Made by a program: the position numbers and the translations under genes. The notes below the pieces were generated by a model. That model saw only the letters and a program-made list of their open reading frames with translations. It made no database searches and had not been told where the DNA came from. Below are positions 7,774-17,152 of a stretch of 64,000 nt of DNA, piece by piece. Every line of letters begins with the position of its first letter. The stretch's first letter is position 1. Source of the stretch: Spelaeicoccus albus (lineage in GTDB: Bacteria > Actinomycetota > Actinomycetes > Actinomycetales > Brevibacteriaceae); assembly GCF_013409065.1 (NCBI RefSeq), contig NZ_JACBZP010000001.1, forward strand, positions 3,482,518-3,546,517, in the 5' to 3' direction.

Positions 7774-8412
7774 TCAGTCGAACTGCGGTTCTTTCGTCCG
7801 CGAGCGCTTGAGTTCGAAGAATCCCGGGGTCTCGGCGACCGAGACGACGCCGTCGAACAGCTTCGCCGCCGCTTCGCCTTTCGGAGCCGGCGTGACCACG
7901 GGGCCGAAGAACGCGACGCCGTCGACCGAGATGACCGGTGTGCCGACGTCCTGCCCCACCCTGTCGATTCCATCGTTGTGCGACGCGCGCACCGCGTCGT
8001 CGTAATCGGTGGTGTCTCCGTATTTGATCAATTCGGCCGGCAACTCGAGCTCGGCGAGCGCCGATGCGACGGCGACCCGGAAGTCCTGCTCGCCGCCGGG
8101 GTGAATGCGCGAGCCGATGGCCGTGTACAAGTCCCCCACGACTTCGTTGCCATGCTGCTCCGCAGCGGCGGTCACCACACGGACGGGCAGCCAAGCGGGA
8201 TCGGTCGTGTCCTTGTCATTCAGAATTGCCAGGCTCATCACGTGCCACCGGACGTCGATGTCGCGCACCGTTGCCACTTCGTGGATCCATCGGCTGGTCA
8301 TCCACGCCCACGGGCATACCGGATCGAACCAGAAATCCACTGTTTGTGCGGCCGATCCTCCTGTTGTTGCAACGGCTTGCGCAGTGGCCCGGTCGTTCGC
8401 GGCGGCGTTCAT
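7774..8412 (-). CDS. Mycothiol-dependent nitroreductase-like thioredoxin-fold protein (Rv2466c family)
   Basis: A 212-residue DsbA-like thioredoxin-fold protein. The segments [42 protein letters not shown] and the C-terminal [15 protein letters not shown] match the mycobacterial Rv2466c family, a mycothiol-dependent reductase. The active-site motif here is Cys33-Pro-Trp-Ala36, so the resolving Cys of the mycobacterial CPWC motif is absent and only a monothiol mechanism is possible. The start at 8412 has AGGAG six bases upstream. It is divergent from pepN. Confidence 0.85.
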   Translation of the reverse strand: MNAAANDRATAQAVATTGGSAAQTVDFWFDPVCPWAWMTSRWIHEVATVRDIDVRWHVMSLAILNDKDTTDPAWLPVRVVTAAAEQHGNEVVGDLYTAIGSRIHPGGEQDFRVAVASALAELELPAELIKYGDTTDYDDAVRASHNDGIDRVGQDVGTPVISVDGVAFFGPVVTPAPKGEAAAKLFDGVVSVAETPGFFELKRSRTKEPQFD

Positions 8413-8564
8413 TGACATCTCCTGTCGGTACGGTTGGGTGCGGCCTTTGCTCACCGATCCGGTGACCGGTGAGACCGCTCACGTTCACTGTCGTCTAACG
8501 TAGAAACGCATCGGATTAATCCTCGATACGCGCAACCGCCAGTCAATTCCTTGGAGTCCCCGCA

Positions 8565-11132
8565 GTGCCGGATATGAACCTGACAAGAGCAGAAGCCGCC
8601 CAGCGCGCTGAAACGGTCGAGGTATCGACCTACGATATCGCGCTGACGCTTGACCCCGGCGCGGACACCTTTCGGACCATCACGCAGGTGAAGTTCACGG
8701 CAGTTCCGGGCTCGAACACATTCATCGACGCCGTGACGTCGCGCGTGCACAGCGTCGTGCTCAATGGCACCGAGCTTGACCCGACGGTCGTGGCCGACGA
8801 TTATCGCATCGCATTGGACGGGCTCGCCGCCGAAAACGAACTCGTCGTCGACGCCGACTTCCATTTCATGAATACCGGCGAGGGGCTGCACAAGTTCGTC
8901 GACCCGGCCGACGGCGAGGTTTATCTCTACAGCCAATTCGAGGTGGCCGATGCACGCCGCATGTTCGCCGTCTTCGAGCAACCGGATCTGAAGGCGACTT
9001 TCTCGTTCACCGTCACTGCGCCGTCCGCGTGGCAGGTCGTGTCGAATTCGCCGACGCCCTCGCCCGAGTCGGCCCCGTCCGCCCGCAAGTCGCCCTCGAT
9101 GAGCGTGTGGCGGTTTGCCCCGACTCCCCGCATCTCGTGCTATATCACCGCTCTCGTTGCCGGCCCGTACGAAGCCGTGCACAGCGAGCTGACGAGTTCG
9201 GACGGCCGGACGATCCCGCTGGGCGTCTTTGCACGCCGATCACTTGCCGAGTATTTGGACGCCGAGAACGTCTTCGACGTCACGCGCCGCGGCTTTGAAT
9301 TCTATGAACGCAACTTCGGCGTGGCCTACCCGTTCGAGAAATACGATCAGCTTTTCGTACCCGAATTCAATGCCGGCGCCATGGAGAATGCCGGCGCCGT
9401 GACGTTCGTCGAGAATTACGTCTTCCGGTCGAAGGTGGCCGACGCGACTGTCGAACGGCGGGCCGTGACGATCCTGCACGAACTGGCGCATATGTGGTTC
9501 GGCGATCTGGTCACGATGAAGTGGTGGAACGATCTGTGGTTGAACGAATCGTTTGCCGAGTACATCTCCACGCTGGCGACGTCCGAAGCGACCGAATGGA
9601 CAACTGCCTGGACGACGTTCGCCGCCATGGAAAAATCGTGGGCCTACAGCCAGGATCAGCTGCCGTCAACACATCCGATCGTTGCCGACATCAACGATCT
9701 CGAAGACGTCGAGGTCAACTTCGACGGCATCACCTACGCCAAGGGCGCTTCGGTGCTCAAGCAGCTCGTGGCTTGGGTGGGGCAACGCCAGTTCTTCGAC
9801 GGCGTCCGCGCGTACTTCACCAGGCACGCTTGGTCCAATACTCGCTTGGCCGACCTGTTGGCCGAGCTGGAAGCGACGAGCGGGCGCAATCTCGACAGCT
9901 GGTCGACGGTGTGGCTACAGGAAGCGGGAATCACCGTGCTGCGGCCCGAGATCGACACCGGTTCCGACGGCGTCATCACCGATTTCCGTATTGCGCAGGA
10001 AACACCCGAGCTCCCGCTCGGCGGCACGCCCTCGCTCCGGCCGCACCGGCTCGCCGTCGGGTTCTACGATCTAGACGGTGAGCGGCTCGTGCGTACCGAC
10101 CGGTTCGAGTTGGACGTCAACGGCTCGTCCACGCGCGTCGATGACGCGATCGGCCGGAAACGCCCGGCACTGGTTCTCGTCAATGACGACGATCTGACGT
10201 ATGCCAAGGTGCGCCTCGATCCGGCTAGCGCCCAAGCGGCAACGGAGCACCTCGGCAAGTTCACCGACTCGTTGCCGCGCACGCTCGTATGGTCGGCCGC
10301 CTGGGAGATGACGCGGGACGCCGAGACTCGGGCCAGTACCTATATCGATCTGGTCCTTGCCAATATCGCGGCCGAAACGGATTCCTCGGTCGTCATGGTC
10401 CTGCTGCGCCAGCTTGAGACCGCCGGTGATTTGTATTCCGCTGCTCCGGAGACCGCGGCCGCGACAATCGCTTCCGGCCTGCGCGAGTTGGCCCGCAACG
10501 CCAAGCCCGGCTCGGATGCACAGTTGCAGTTCGTCAAGGCATTCGCGCGCCAGGCCACCACCGGCGAACAGCTCGACACGGTCGCGGCGCTGCTGTCGGG
10601 CGGAGAAATCCTGGACGGCCTGGAGCTGGACACGGATCTGCAATGGGATCTCCTGACTTCGCTGGTGGCCGGCGGACGCGCGGCGGACGCCGAGATCGAT
10701 GCGCAGTTGGCATCGGACAACACCGCGACAGGCCACCGCGCGGCGGCGCGGGCGAGGGCCGCCCGGCCGGACGAGGCCTCGAAGTCCGACGCCTGGCAGC
10801 AGGTCGTCGAGTCGGCGGACCTGCCGAACGCCGTCCTGAGTTCGGTCGTTGCCGGGTTCGGCCGTGCACACGATCCCGCGCTGCTGGAGAAGTTCCGGGA
10901 GAAGTATTTCGCGGCGCTGCGCACCGTCTGGTCGACTCGCACCAATGAGATCGCGCAAACGATAGTGGCGGGTCTCTACCCGTCGCGGCTCGTGGACCAG
11001 ACCACCATTGACGAGACCACCGACTGGCTGGACGCCAATGCGGATGCGCCGTCCGGACTGCGCCGTCTGGTCGCCGAGAACCGGGACCGTGTTGGCCGGG
11101 CGCTGCGGGCCCGCCAATTCGACCAGGCGTAA
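8565..11132 (+). CDS. pepN: Aminopeptidase N (M1 zinc metallopeptidase)
   Basis: An 855-residue M1 aminopeptidase that removes N-terminal residues from peptides in the cytoplasm. The exopeptidase motif GAMEN is at 271-275. The zinc site is His305-Glu306-x-x-His309 with Glu328 in NESFAEY, the exact HExxH-x18-E spacing. The C-terminal ERAP1-like helical domain is complete. The GTG start at 8565 has GGAG about seven bases upstream. The intergenic region to the divergent reductase gene is 152 bases and probably holds both promoters. Confidence 0.96.
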   Translation: MPDMNLTRAEAAQRAETVEVSTYDIALTLDPGADTFRTITQVKFTAVPGSNTFIDAVTSRVHSVVLNGTELDPTVVADDYRIALDGLAAENELVVDADFHFMNTGEGLHKFVDPADGEVYLYSQFEVADARRMFAVFEQPDLKATFSFTVTAPSAWQVVSNSPTPSPESAPSARKSPSMSVWRFAPTPRISCYITALVAGPYEAVHSELTSSDGRTIPLGVFARRSLAEYLDAENVFDVTRRGFEFYERNFGVAYPFEKYDQLFVPEFNAGAMENAGAVTFVENYVFRSKVADATVERRAVTILHELAHMWFGDLVTMKWWNDLWLNESFAEYISTLATSEATEWTTAWTTFAAMEKSWAYSQDQLPSTHPIVADINDLEDVEVNFDGITYAKGASVLKQLVAWVGQRQFFDGVRAYFTRHAWSNTRLADLLAELEATSGRNLDSWSTVWLQEAGITVLRPEIDTGSDGVITDFRIAQETPELPLGGTPSLRPHRLAVGFYDLDGERLVRTDRFELDVNGSSTRVDDAIGRKRPALVLVNDDDLTYAKVRLDPASAQAATEHLGKFTDSLPRTLVWSAAWEMTRDAETRASTYIDLVLANIAAETDSSVVMVLLRQLETAGDLYSAAPETAAATIASGLRELARNAKPGSDAQLQFVKAFARQATTGEQLDTVAALLSGGEILDGLELDTDLQWDLLTSLVAGGRAADAEIDAQLASDNTATGHRAAARARAARPDEASKSDAWQQVVESADLPNAVLSSVVAGFGRAHDPALLEKFREKYFAALRTVWSTRTNEIAQTIVAGLYPSRLVDQTTIDETTDWLDANADAPSGLRRLVAENRDRVGRALRARQFDQA

Positions 11133-11150
11133 ATCCGAGGCACCGCGCCC

Positions 11151-11195
11151 CGGCCCGCTGGAGGGGTTGAGCAGGTGGAGGGGTTTAGCGGGCCG
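11151..11195. terminator. Hairpin between convergent pepN and the malQ-like gene
   Basis: Arms CGGCCCGCT (11151-11159) and AGCGGGCCG (11187-11195) enclose a 27-base loop containing two GAGGGGTT copies. It overlaps the 3' end of the malQ-like gene and lies 18 bases after the pepN stop, so it could terminate from both sides. There is no strong T run. Confidence 0.4.
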
Positions 11196-13230
11196 CGCCG
11201 AGCTTGCCGGCCAGATCGGCGGCGCGCGGGTTGACGACGAATCGGCCGAGCGTGACCGCCCTGCCCGCTCCGTCGGCAAGCGGCAGCCGCCAATCGCGAT
11301 TGGGCGCGCCCCCGGCCTCCAGCCTCCGATCGCCGACAGCATCGGCAATGTCGACGCTCACGAACCGCGCCGGAGTAGCTGCCGCAAAGGCGTACAGCCC
11401 TTCGAGTATCTCGCGCTCGGTGCTCCCGGGGTCGATGAGTTTGCTTTGCCGCAGCGTCGCCACTGCGGCGCTGCGGAGTTTCTCGTGTGCCATCCGGCGT
11501 TCTTCGGCGTCCGCAGCCCCGGACTCGAGGTGTTCCCCGGACAGGAAGGCGGACGTCGGCACGAGGCCGTGCGGCCGCACCGTCGCCACGGCATCGGCGG
11601 GCCAGGTGTCGGCGGGGGCCAGCGTGCCGTTCGTCGCGCCATCCCACACCGTGCGTCCGACGGCAATGCCGCGAGACGTCAGCTGCTTGCGCTCCTGATC
11701 GGTCAATCCGGCGCTGTCGCCGGTCATCACGACCGCCCCGGCACGCTGAGCCTCGAGGACGACGATTCCAATCAGCTCGTCAGCGTCCATGGCGATGAAT
11801 GCGCCGTCCGACCTGTCCGAGCCGTCGGGCACCCACCAGGCCCGGAAGAGTTCGGTCGGCCGGTCGAGCCGGAGTCCTCCCGCATGGCGGAGAGAAGCAC
11901 GGACGGCGTCGATCACCGGCGCGAACGCGACGTCCCGCAGGCCGGCGGGCGTCAACGTCGGCAAGTCGCCGCCGGAGCCGCCGTCCGAACCTTCGTTGCC
12001 GCCGTCCGGACCGATTTCGGCGCGCACGCCGTTCGCAAGGTGACTGCGGTAGCGCCAAGCGTCTGCCGCGCCGAGGGAGGCCGACACGACGGTGGAGGCG
12101 ACAAGACCGACCGGCTCGCCGTCCGCCGCATCGGCCGGCATGCGCGCCGCATCCGCCGCGGCAGTCAATTGTCCGTCGGCGATCCATTGCAGCCACGCGT
12201 AGAACTCGCGGCGACGTCCGGCGTGCCGCCGAAAATCGTCGAGCGTTTCGTTGTCGGCGAAAGCGTCGTCCCACGCTCCGTCGTCCGTCGAACCGGAGCG
12301 AACGACGGCCGGCCATTTGGCGTCGTCCGGGCCGAAGTATTCGCAAGCCGCGCACCACCGGCAAAAGGAATCGAGCGCGGGGCCGCCGCGGCGGACGAAC
12401 TTCTCCAGCGACGCCTGCCGGGCCGGCGACCGAGGATGGGCGAACACCAACGACAACGCGTTCTTTTTAGCCTCCCACGCTTCCTCCAAATCCACTGGCG
12501 ACGCCGATGTGTCGGCGGCCCGCTGGTCGGCGGCCTCCCAGTCGATCAGCGCGCGCGTGGCCGCCGGCATATAGGCAACCTCGCGGATGTCCTCGACGCG
12601 GATGAGCAGTGGATTGAGGAACTCACGAGTCGACGGCACGTACGGCGAGGCTTCGGTCGGCGTGGCGGGCGCCGGGGCGTGCAGGGGTGTCGCCGCAAGG
12701 AAGGACGCCCCCTGGGACGCCGCAATCCCGGCGAATTCCGCCATGTCCGCAAAGTCGCCGACGCCCCAGGACAGATCCGACCGTACCGAGCCGGGAACGA
12801 AGTCGTACCCCCACAGGCGCCGCGAGCCGATCCGTTCGGGCGTCTCGAGCACGTCGGGGGCGACAATCAGCAGCACGCGGCTCGACATCTCGCCCGCGAC
12901 GACGTCGACGTCGTGGTAGCCGGCCGGCAAGCCCGCCGGGACACGGATGGCGACGTCCTCGCCGTCCAGGGCCGTCGTCAACGTGCGCACGTCGCCGCCC
13001 TCCAACGTCACGGCCGCGGTCACCGTTGTTCCGGACGGCGCCGGGCCGACGCGGATAACGCTGTCGCGGCCCTGGCGCGTGACCACGGCGGCGGGGGCCG
13101 ACCGCGCCTCGGTGCCGGTTTGGCATGCGTCGATGACGGCGCGCAGCGTGGACTGGGGAACCGCCCGGCCCTCTGCGAGCGTCGAGACCCCGTACCGGGC
13201 TGCTGATTCGGTCAGATTCACGTCAGACAC
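11185..13230 (-). CDS. Degenerate 4-alpha-glucanotransferase (MalQ, GH77) homologue, probably catalytically impaired
   Basis: A 681-residue GH77 homologue. The N-terminal actinobacterial MalQ extension, the RLWGYDFVPGSVRSDLSWGVGDF region and the GASFLAATPLHAP / SPYVPSTREFLNPLLIR segments are well kept. The nucleophile Asp456 is present (GGLRLDR), but the following His is Arg. The general acid/base Glu of the GEDLG motif aligns with Gly504 (VVMTGDSAG), and the transition-state Asp of the THDLP motif aligns with Gly555 (RPHGLVPT). Two of three catalytic carboxylates are therefore missing. It may be a pseudoenzyme or glucan-binding protein. No frameshift or stop is seen. It is convergent with pepN and divergent from mscS. 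Confidence 0.85.
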   Translation of the reverse strand: MSDVNLTESAARYGVSTLAEGRAVPQSTLRAVIDACQTGTEARSAPAAVVTRQGRDSVIRVGPAPSGTTVTAAVTLEGGDVRTLTTALDGEDVAIRVPAGLPAGYHDVDVVAGEMSSRVLLIVAPDVLETPERIGSRRLWGYDFVPGSVRSDLSWGVGDFADMAEFAGIAASQGASFLAATPLHAPAPATPTEASPYVPSTREFLNPLLIRVEDIREVAYMPAATRALIDWEAADQRAADTSASPVDLEEAWEAKKNALSLVFAHPRSPARQASLEKFVRRGGPALDSFCRWCAACEYFGPDDAKWPAVVRSGSTDDGAWDDAFADNETLDDFRRHAGRRREFYAWLQWIADGQLTAAADAARMPADAADGEPVGLVASTVVSASLGAADAWRYRSHLANGVRAEIGPDGGNEGSDGGSGGDLPTLTPAGLRDVAFAPVIDAVRASLRHAGGLRLDRPTELFRAWWVPDGSDRSDGAFIAMDADELIGIVVLEAQRAGAVVMTGDSAGLTDQERKQLTSRGIAVGRTVWDGATNGTLAPADTWPADAVATVRPHGLVPTSAFLSGEHLESGAADAEERRMAHEKLRSAAVATLRQSKLIDPGSTEREILEGLYAFAAATPARFVSVDIADAVGDRRLEAGGAPNRDWRLPLADGAGRAVTLGRFVVNPRAADLAGKLGAAR

Positions 13231-13331
13231 GCCTCGATCGTCGCATATTCGGCCGGTCGAGTCCGGATAGCTCGCCGGGCGAAGCCGGCGGAATTTGACC
13301 TTGCCGGATCGTCACGGAATAGCCTTGAGGA

Positions 13332-14345
13332 ATGACCTGGGAATTCTGGCTGGACAAACCACTCCATATCGTCGTCATCCTGATCGTCGGATTCATCATC
13401 AATCTCGTCCTGCGGTCCGTCATCCGGCGGATCATGGACAAGATCGCCAGCGGCGTATCGATCAGCAAGACCGAATCGTCCGGCAGTCAGCGGCGCAAGG
13501 TATCGGAAGAGACCGAGCAATCCCGGGCTCGCCGAGTCCAGCGCGCCCAAACCGTCGGGTCGGTCTTGCGATCGGTCACCACCATCGTCGTGGCCGTGAT
13601 CGTCGCCCTCATGGTGCTTGCCGAGCTCGGCTTCAACCTGGCACCGGTGCTGGCCAGCGCCGGCATCGTCGGCGTCGCGCTCGGCTTTGGCGCGCAAACG
13701 CTCGTCAAGGACTTTCTGGCCGGCCTCTTCATCGTGCTCGAGGACCAATACGGGATCGGGGACTACGTCGAGCTGACCGACGCCGGCGGGGTCGACGTCG
13801 GCGGCATGGTCGAAAACGTCGGGCTGCGGGCCACCCGGCTGCGCGGCACCGACGGTACCCTCTGGCATATCGGCAACGGCGAAATTCTCAAATGCGGCAA
13901 CATGTCGCAAGGCTGGGCGCGGACGGTCATGGACATCCCCGTGCCCTACAACGCGGATATCGACCGCTCCAGCAAGTTGATTTTGAACACGGCAAACGAT
14001 TTGCGTGCCGATCCGGAGCAGGGCCCGAACATCCTGGATGCCCCCGAGGTCTGGGGCGTACAACAACTCACCGGTGAATCGATCACGATTCGACTGGTCT
14101 TGCGCACCAAGCCGCTCACGCAATGGGCGATCGGGCGTGCGCTGCGCTTGCGGCTGAAGACGGCGTTCGACGATGCAGGCATGCAGATACCATTGATGCA
14201 GCAGATGATCGTGCGGACGAATCCGAAGCCGGCAAGCGACATTCCGACCAGGACGACTGCCGGACCGTCGACCGGACAGGTTTCGACCGGACCGTGGACC
14301 CACGGAGGGCCGTCCGATCCCATGTATCAAATCCCGGAAGGCTAG
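13332..14345 (+). CDS. mscS: Small-conductance mechanosensitive channel, MscS family
   Basis: A 337-residue inner membrane channel. It has a first transmembrane helix at residues 10-33, a basic cytoplasmic loop, a second helix at about 75-100, and the pore helix with LASAGIVGVALGFGAQTLVKDFLAG, the Gly/Ala-rich TM3 of MscS. The soluble beta domain follows (GDYVELTDAGGVDVGGMVENVGLRATRLRGTDGT) and the C-terminal 50 residues are Pro/Thr/Gly-rich and probably disordered. It opens under membrane tension to release solutes after osmotic downshift. glbO follows by two bases, so the two are probably co-transcribed. Confidence 0.93.
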   Translation: MTWEFWLDKPLHIVVILIVGFIINLVLRSVIRRIMDKIASGVSISKTESSGSQRRKVSEETEQSRARRVQRAQTVGSVLRSVTTIVVAVIVALMVLAELGFNLAPVLASAGIVGVALGFGAQTLVKDFLAGLFIVLEDQYGIGDYVELTDAGGVDVGGMVENVGLRATRLRGTDGTLWHIGNGEILKCGNMSQGWARTVMDIPVPYNADIDRSSKLILNTANDLRADPEQGPNILDAPEVWGVQQLTGESITIRLVLRTKPLTQWAIGRALRLRLKTAFDDAGMQIPLMQQMIVRTNPKPASDIPTRTTAGPSTGQVSTGPWTHGGPSDPMYQIPEG

Positions 14346-14347
14346 GA

Positions 14348-14782
14348 ATGTCCGAAAGCGTGCCTCAAAGCGGCGCCAGTTTTTACGAATCGGTCGGAGG
14401 CCACGAGACTTTCGTCAAGCTCATCGACGTGTTCTACGACGGCATCGCTCACGACCCGGAGCTCAGGCCGATGTATCCGGAACCGGAGTTGGACGGCGCC
14501 AAGCATCGGCTGATGACGTTTTTGGAGCAGTACTGGGGAGGCCCGACGACGTACGGTCAAGAACGCGGCCATCCGCGACTGCGCATGCGCCATGTGCCGT
14601 ACGCCGTCACGCCGCGGGCCCGCGATCTGTGGCTCCGCCATATGCGCACGGCTCTGGACGCGGTCGCGCTACCGCCGATGTATGACCAGGCGTTCTGGGA
14701 CTATTTGGAGCGCGCCGCGCACGCCATGGTCAATGCGCCGGACCCTCAAGGCGGCACATCGCTGCCGATCCGGCCGGCCTGA
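14348..14782 (+). CDS. glbO: Group II truncated hemoglobin (GlbO type)
   Basis: A 144-residue truncated globin closely resembling mycobacterial trHbO. The haem-pocket residues are Tyr30 (B10), Tyr43 (CD1), proximal His82 (F8, in RMRHVPY) and Trp95 (G8). The block LEQYWGGPTTYGQERGHPRLRMRH is nearly identical in actinobacterial members. It binds oxygen with high affinity and may protect respiration or detoxify NO and peroxide. The ATG at 14348 sits two bases after the mscS stop, with AGGA overlapping the junction. Confidence 0.95.
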   Translation: MSESVPQSGASFYESVGGHETFVKLIDVFYDGIAHDPELRPMYPEPELDGAKHRLMTFLEQYWGGPTTYGQERGHPRLRMRHVPYAVTPRARDLWLRHMRTALDAVALPPMYDQAFWDYLERAAHAMVNAPDPQGGTSLPIRPA

Positions 14783-14834
14783 CCCAGGCAGCTCGCGGGC
14801 TGTGCGAGCGGAAGACGGTGGTTTCGAATCGCCG

Positions 14835-15485
14835 TCAGCCGCGTGCAAGGACATGGCCGCGGTCGGTCGAGATCCGCTGCCATGGGCCTGCCGCGAACGT
14901 GGCAACAATCTCGCCCGGTGTCAGGAACCCCAGGCCGTCGGCCGCGAATGCAGCACCGCGCGGAATATCCATGCCGGCCACCGGCTCACCCCAAACGTGC
15001 CGGCGCACCTCCGAGAGCACCGGCGCTCCGGGGCGATCCGGAAGAGCGCCCGCAACCGAATCGATCCCCTGTTTCGCTTCGGCGATCAGGATGTCGGCCG
15101 CGACCCCGCCGCCGTGTTCCCATCCGCCGCGCGGAGGCGTGATGCCGGCCCACGGCGCATGCACCTGCGTGGGCGGCACCGGCAGGAGAAGATCGCCGGG
15201 AAGCCCGCGTGCAAATCGGTCAGTCATGGACGCCAGGCTCACCACGGCATCAAGCCCGTCGACGGTGCCGTCCACGACCCGGAGCGTCCGCATGCCCAGC
15301 ACGGTCGGCATCGGATCGCCTAAAAAGCTGCCGTAAAGCGGCGCCACTATCACGGCGAGCACGTTTCCGGTCACGGACAACCGGATCGCGCCGGACTCGT
15401 CGAGCCGTTTGGCCCGGAGGGCGAAAGTGCGCAGATCTTGCCAGGTCTCGGCGTCCGGCAGCGGCAAGGCGTCAATGGTCGACAT
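14835..15485 (-). CDS. Conserved hypothetical protein, unknown function
   Basis: A 216-residue soluble protein with no recognised domain, signal peptide or membrane segment. Notable segments are APLYGSFLGDPMPTVLGMRTLRVV and HAPWAGITPPRGGWEHGGG. It lies between glbO and two acyl-CoA thioesterase genes, 10 bases downstream of the 4HBT-type one on the same strand, suggesting joint transcription. Its role cannot be inferred beyond that. Confidence 0.75.
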   Translation of the reverse strand: MSTIDALPLPDAETWQDLRTFALRAKRLDESGAIRLSVTGNVLAVIVAPLYGSFLGDPMPTVLGMRTLRVVDGTVDGLDAVVSLASMTDRFARGLPGDLLLPVPPTQVHAPWAGITPPRGGWEHGGGVAADILIAEAKQGIDSVAGALPDRPGAPVLSEVRRHVWGEPVAGMDIPRGAAFAADGLGFLTPGEIVATFAAGPWQRISTDRGHVLARG

Positions 15486-15495
15486 TTGAAACCGC

Positions 15496-16059
15496 TCAGC
15501 GCCTGAATTGAACGGGATCGACTAGCAGCCCGTTCAAGATTTCGCGTTCGTCGGCGGTGATCCGACGCGGCCGTCCGCTATCGCGGCGCACAAAGACCAC
15601 GGTCGTCTCGGCACGCACGTATGTCGTCGATTTGTCCGGTTCGGCAATGCTGTAGGCAATGTCGAAGCTGGCGCCGCCGATCCGCGACACGGCGAGGAAC
15701 ACGGCGATCGGCGCGGTGCGATATTCCAGCTGCGCCAAGTATTCGACTGTTTGTTTGGCCACGACCGAGCTGGTGTCGGAGCCGGCCCGTGAGAACAGCT
15801 GCACCGCCACGTCGTCGTCGGGCCCGGCCGTCATGGACTTCGTCGGAGAGCCGAGCAGGCGCACGCGGGCTTCTTCGAGCAATCGGACGAACTGCACGTT
15901 GTTGACGTGTCCGTAGGCGTCCATATCGCCCCAGCGCAGATCGAGGCGGACGACGAGCTCGCGCCCGGCCGGCGCCTCGTCCGGCCGTGCACCGGCGGTC
16001 CGGCTGCTTGCGGGCTGGGACTGTTGAGACAATGTGTTCTCCGGCATGGTTTTCATCAT
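15496..16059 (-). CDS. Acyl-CoA thioesterase, 4HBT hotdog-fold family
   Basis: A 187-residue single-hotdog thioesterase. The motif RWGDMDAYGHVNNVQF at 42-57 is the 4-hydroxybenzoyl-CoA thioesterase signature, with the catalytic Asp in WGDMD. It probably hydrolyses acyl-CoA thioesters in the cytoplasm; the substrate is unknown. The N-terminal 35 residues are low-complexity, and an ATG four codons downstream is an alternative start. It is divergent from the tesB-like gene, with 89 bases between. Confidence 0.88.
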   Translation of the reverse strand: MMKTMPENTLSQQSQPASSRTAGARPDEAPAGRELVVRLDLRWGDMDAYGHVNNVQFVRLLEEARVRLLGSPTKSMTAGPDDDVAVQLFSRAGSDTSSVVAKQTVEYLAQLEYRTAPIAVFLAVSRIGGASFDIAYSIAEPDKSTTYVRAETTVVFVRRDSGRPRRITADEREILNGLLVDPVQFRR

Positions 16060-16148
16060 GTCACCCGGTCCGCGGCCGCCGGCAACCCGGCTCCGATAGG
16101 CTCGCCTCTGGACGTACGATCATCCCAACGCCGACGATTCGAGGACCG

Positions 16149-17051
16149 ATGGCCGACAACTCTTCCAGCCGACAGGACCACACTGTTGCCACCCTGCTGG
16201 GACTGCTCGATTTGCAACGGTCCGATGAGGAGCCGGGCGGGTCCGACGACGACGTGTTCATCGGGTCGAGCCAGTTCAAGCCGGACGGCCGGGTATTCGG
16301 CGGTCAGGTCCTGGCACAGTCGATCATCGCGGCGGACAAGACGATCCCGGACGACAGATTCATCCATTCCCTGCACGGATACTTCCTCCGGCCCGGGGAC
16401 GTGACTCAAGCAATTCGTTTCGGGGTCGAGCGGCTTCGCGACGGAGGGTCGTTCAGCGCCCGGCGCGTCCACGCTTATCAGCACGGCAAGACGATCCTGT
16501 CGATGATTGCATCGTTCCAGATTCCGAGCGGGGGCATCGAGCACGGTGAAACTCTCGACGTCGCCTCGCTCCCCCGTCCCGAAACGCTGGCCAGCGACGA
16601 CGACCTGATCGGTCACGTGGACCATCCGCAAGTACAGGATTGGCTCACTCAGCGGCCGTTCGACATCCGGCACGTCGACGAGCCGATCTTCTTGGGCGCG
16701 GCCGAGCGGAAGTCGGCGCACCAAGTCGTGTGGATGCGCACCAAGTCACCGGTCGACCTGGCCCGGAACGCTCAGTCGGCCGTCCTGGCCTATGCGTCGG
16801 ACTTCAGCCCGCTCGAGCCGGTATTACGCAGCGAAGGTTTGAGTTGGATGACCGACGGCCTGCGGATCGCCAGTCTGGACCATGCCATGTGGTGGCATCA
16901 TCCCGTCAAGGTGGACGAGTGGCTGGCGTACGTGTCCGATTCGCCGTTTGCCGGCGGCGGCCGCGGACTCGGAGTCGGCAAGTTCTTCAACACCAACGGC
17001 CGCCTGGTCGCGACGATGGCGCAAGAAGGCATGGTCCGCATCCGTAGGTGA
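16149..17051 (+). CDS. tesB: Acyl-CoA thioesterase II (TesB type, double hotdog)
   Basis: A 300-residue TesB homologue with two hotdog halves. Diagnostic blocks are GRVFGGQVLAQSIIAA (early) and SLDHAMWWHHPVKVDEWLAY with the catalytic Asp of the second half, followed by GRGLGVGKFFNTNGRLVATMAQEGMVR. It hydrolyses medium- and long-chain acyl-CoA. The start at 16149 (MADNSSS) is chosen by alignment; upstream codons are low-complexity. It is convergent with ettA. Confidence 0.93.
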   Translation: MADNSSSRQDHTVATLLGLLDLQRSDEEPGGSDDDVFIGSSQFKPDGRVFGGQVLAQSIIAADKTIPDDRFIHSLHGYFLRPGDVTQAIRFGVERLRDGGSFSARRVHAYQHGKTILSMIASFQIPSGGIEHGETLDVASLPRPETLASDDDLIGHVDHPQVQDWLTQRPFDIRHVDEPIFLGAAERKSAHQVVWMRTKSPVDLARNAQSAVLAYASDFSPLEPVLRSEGLSWMTDGLRIASLDHAMWWHHPVKVDEWLAYVSDSPFAGGGRGLGVGKFFNTNGRLVATMAQEGMVRIRR

Positions 17052-17152
17052 CGGCCGCAGCCGCCCGTGGGGTCGTTTGCCCTCCACGGGGCGCTAATTG
17101 CCACCCCAATCGGGACAGACGACCCCGCGGACGACGAACGGGGCCTGCTTCT

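Noticed and set aside
11008-13206. A 732-codon open frame on the plus strand opposite the malQ-like gene
   Set aside because: Its product is Arg/Gly/Ala-rich low complexity, while the minus-strand frame aligns with GH77 over its full length.
17052-17152. A terminator between convergent tesB and ettA
   Set aside because: Short inverted repeats exist (GGGGTCGT/ACGACCCC) but the loop is about 45 bases and no single stable hairpin stands out.
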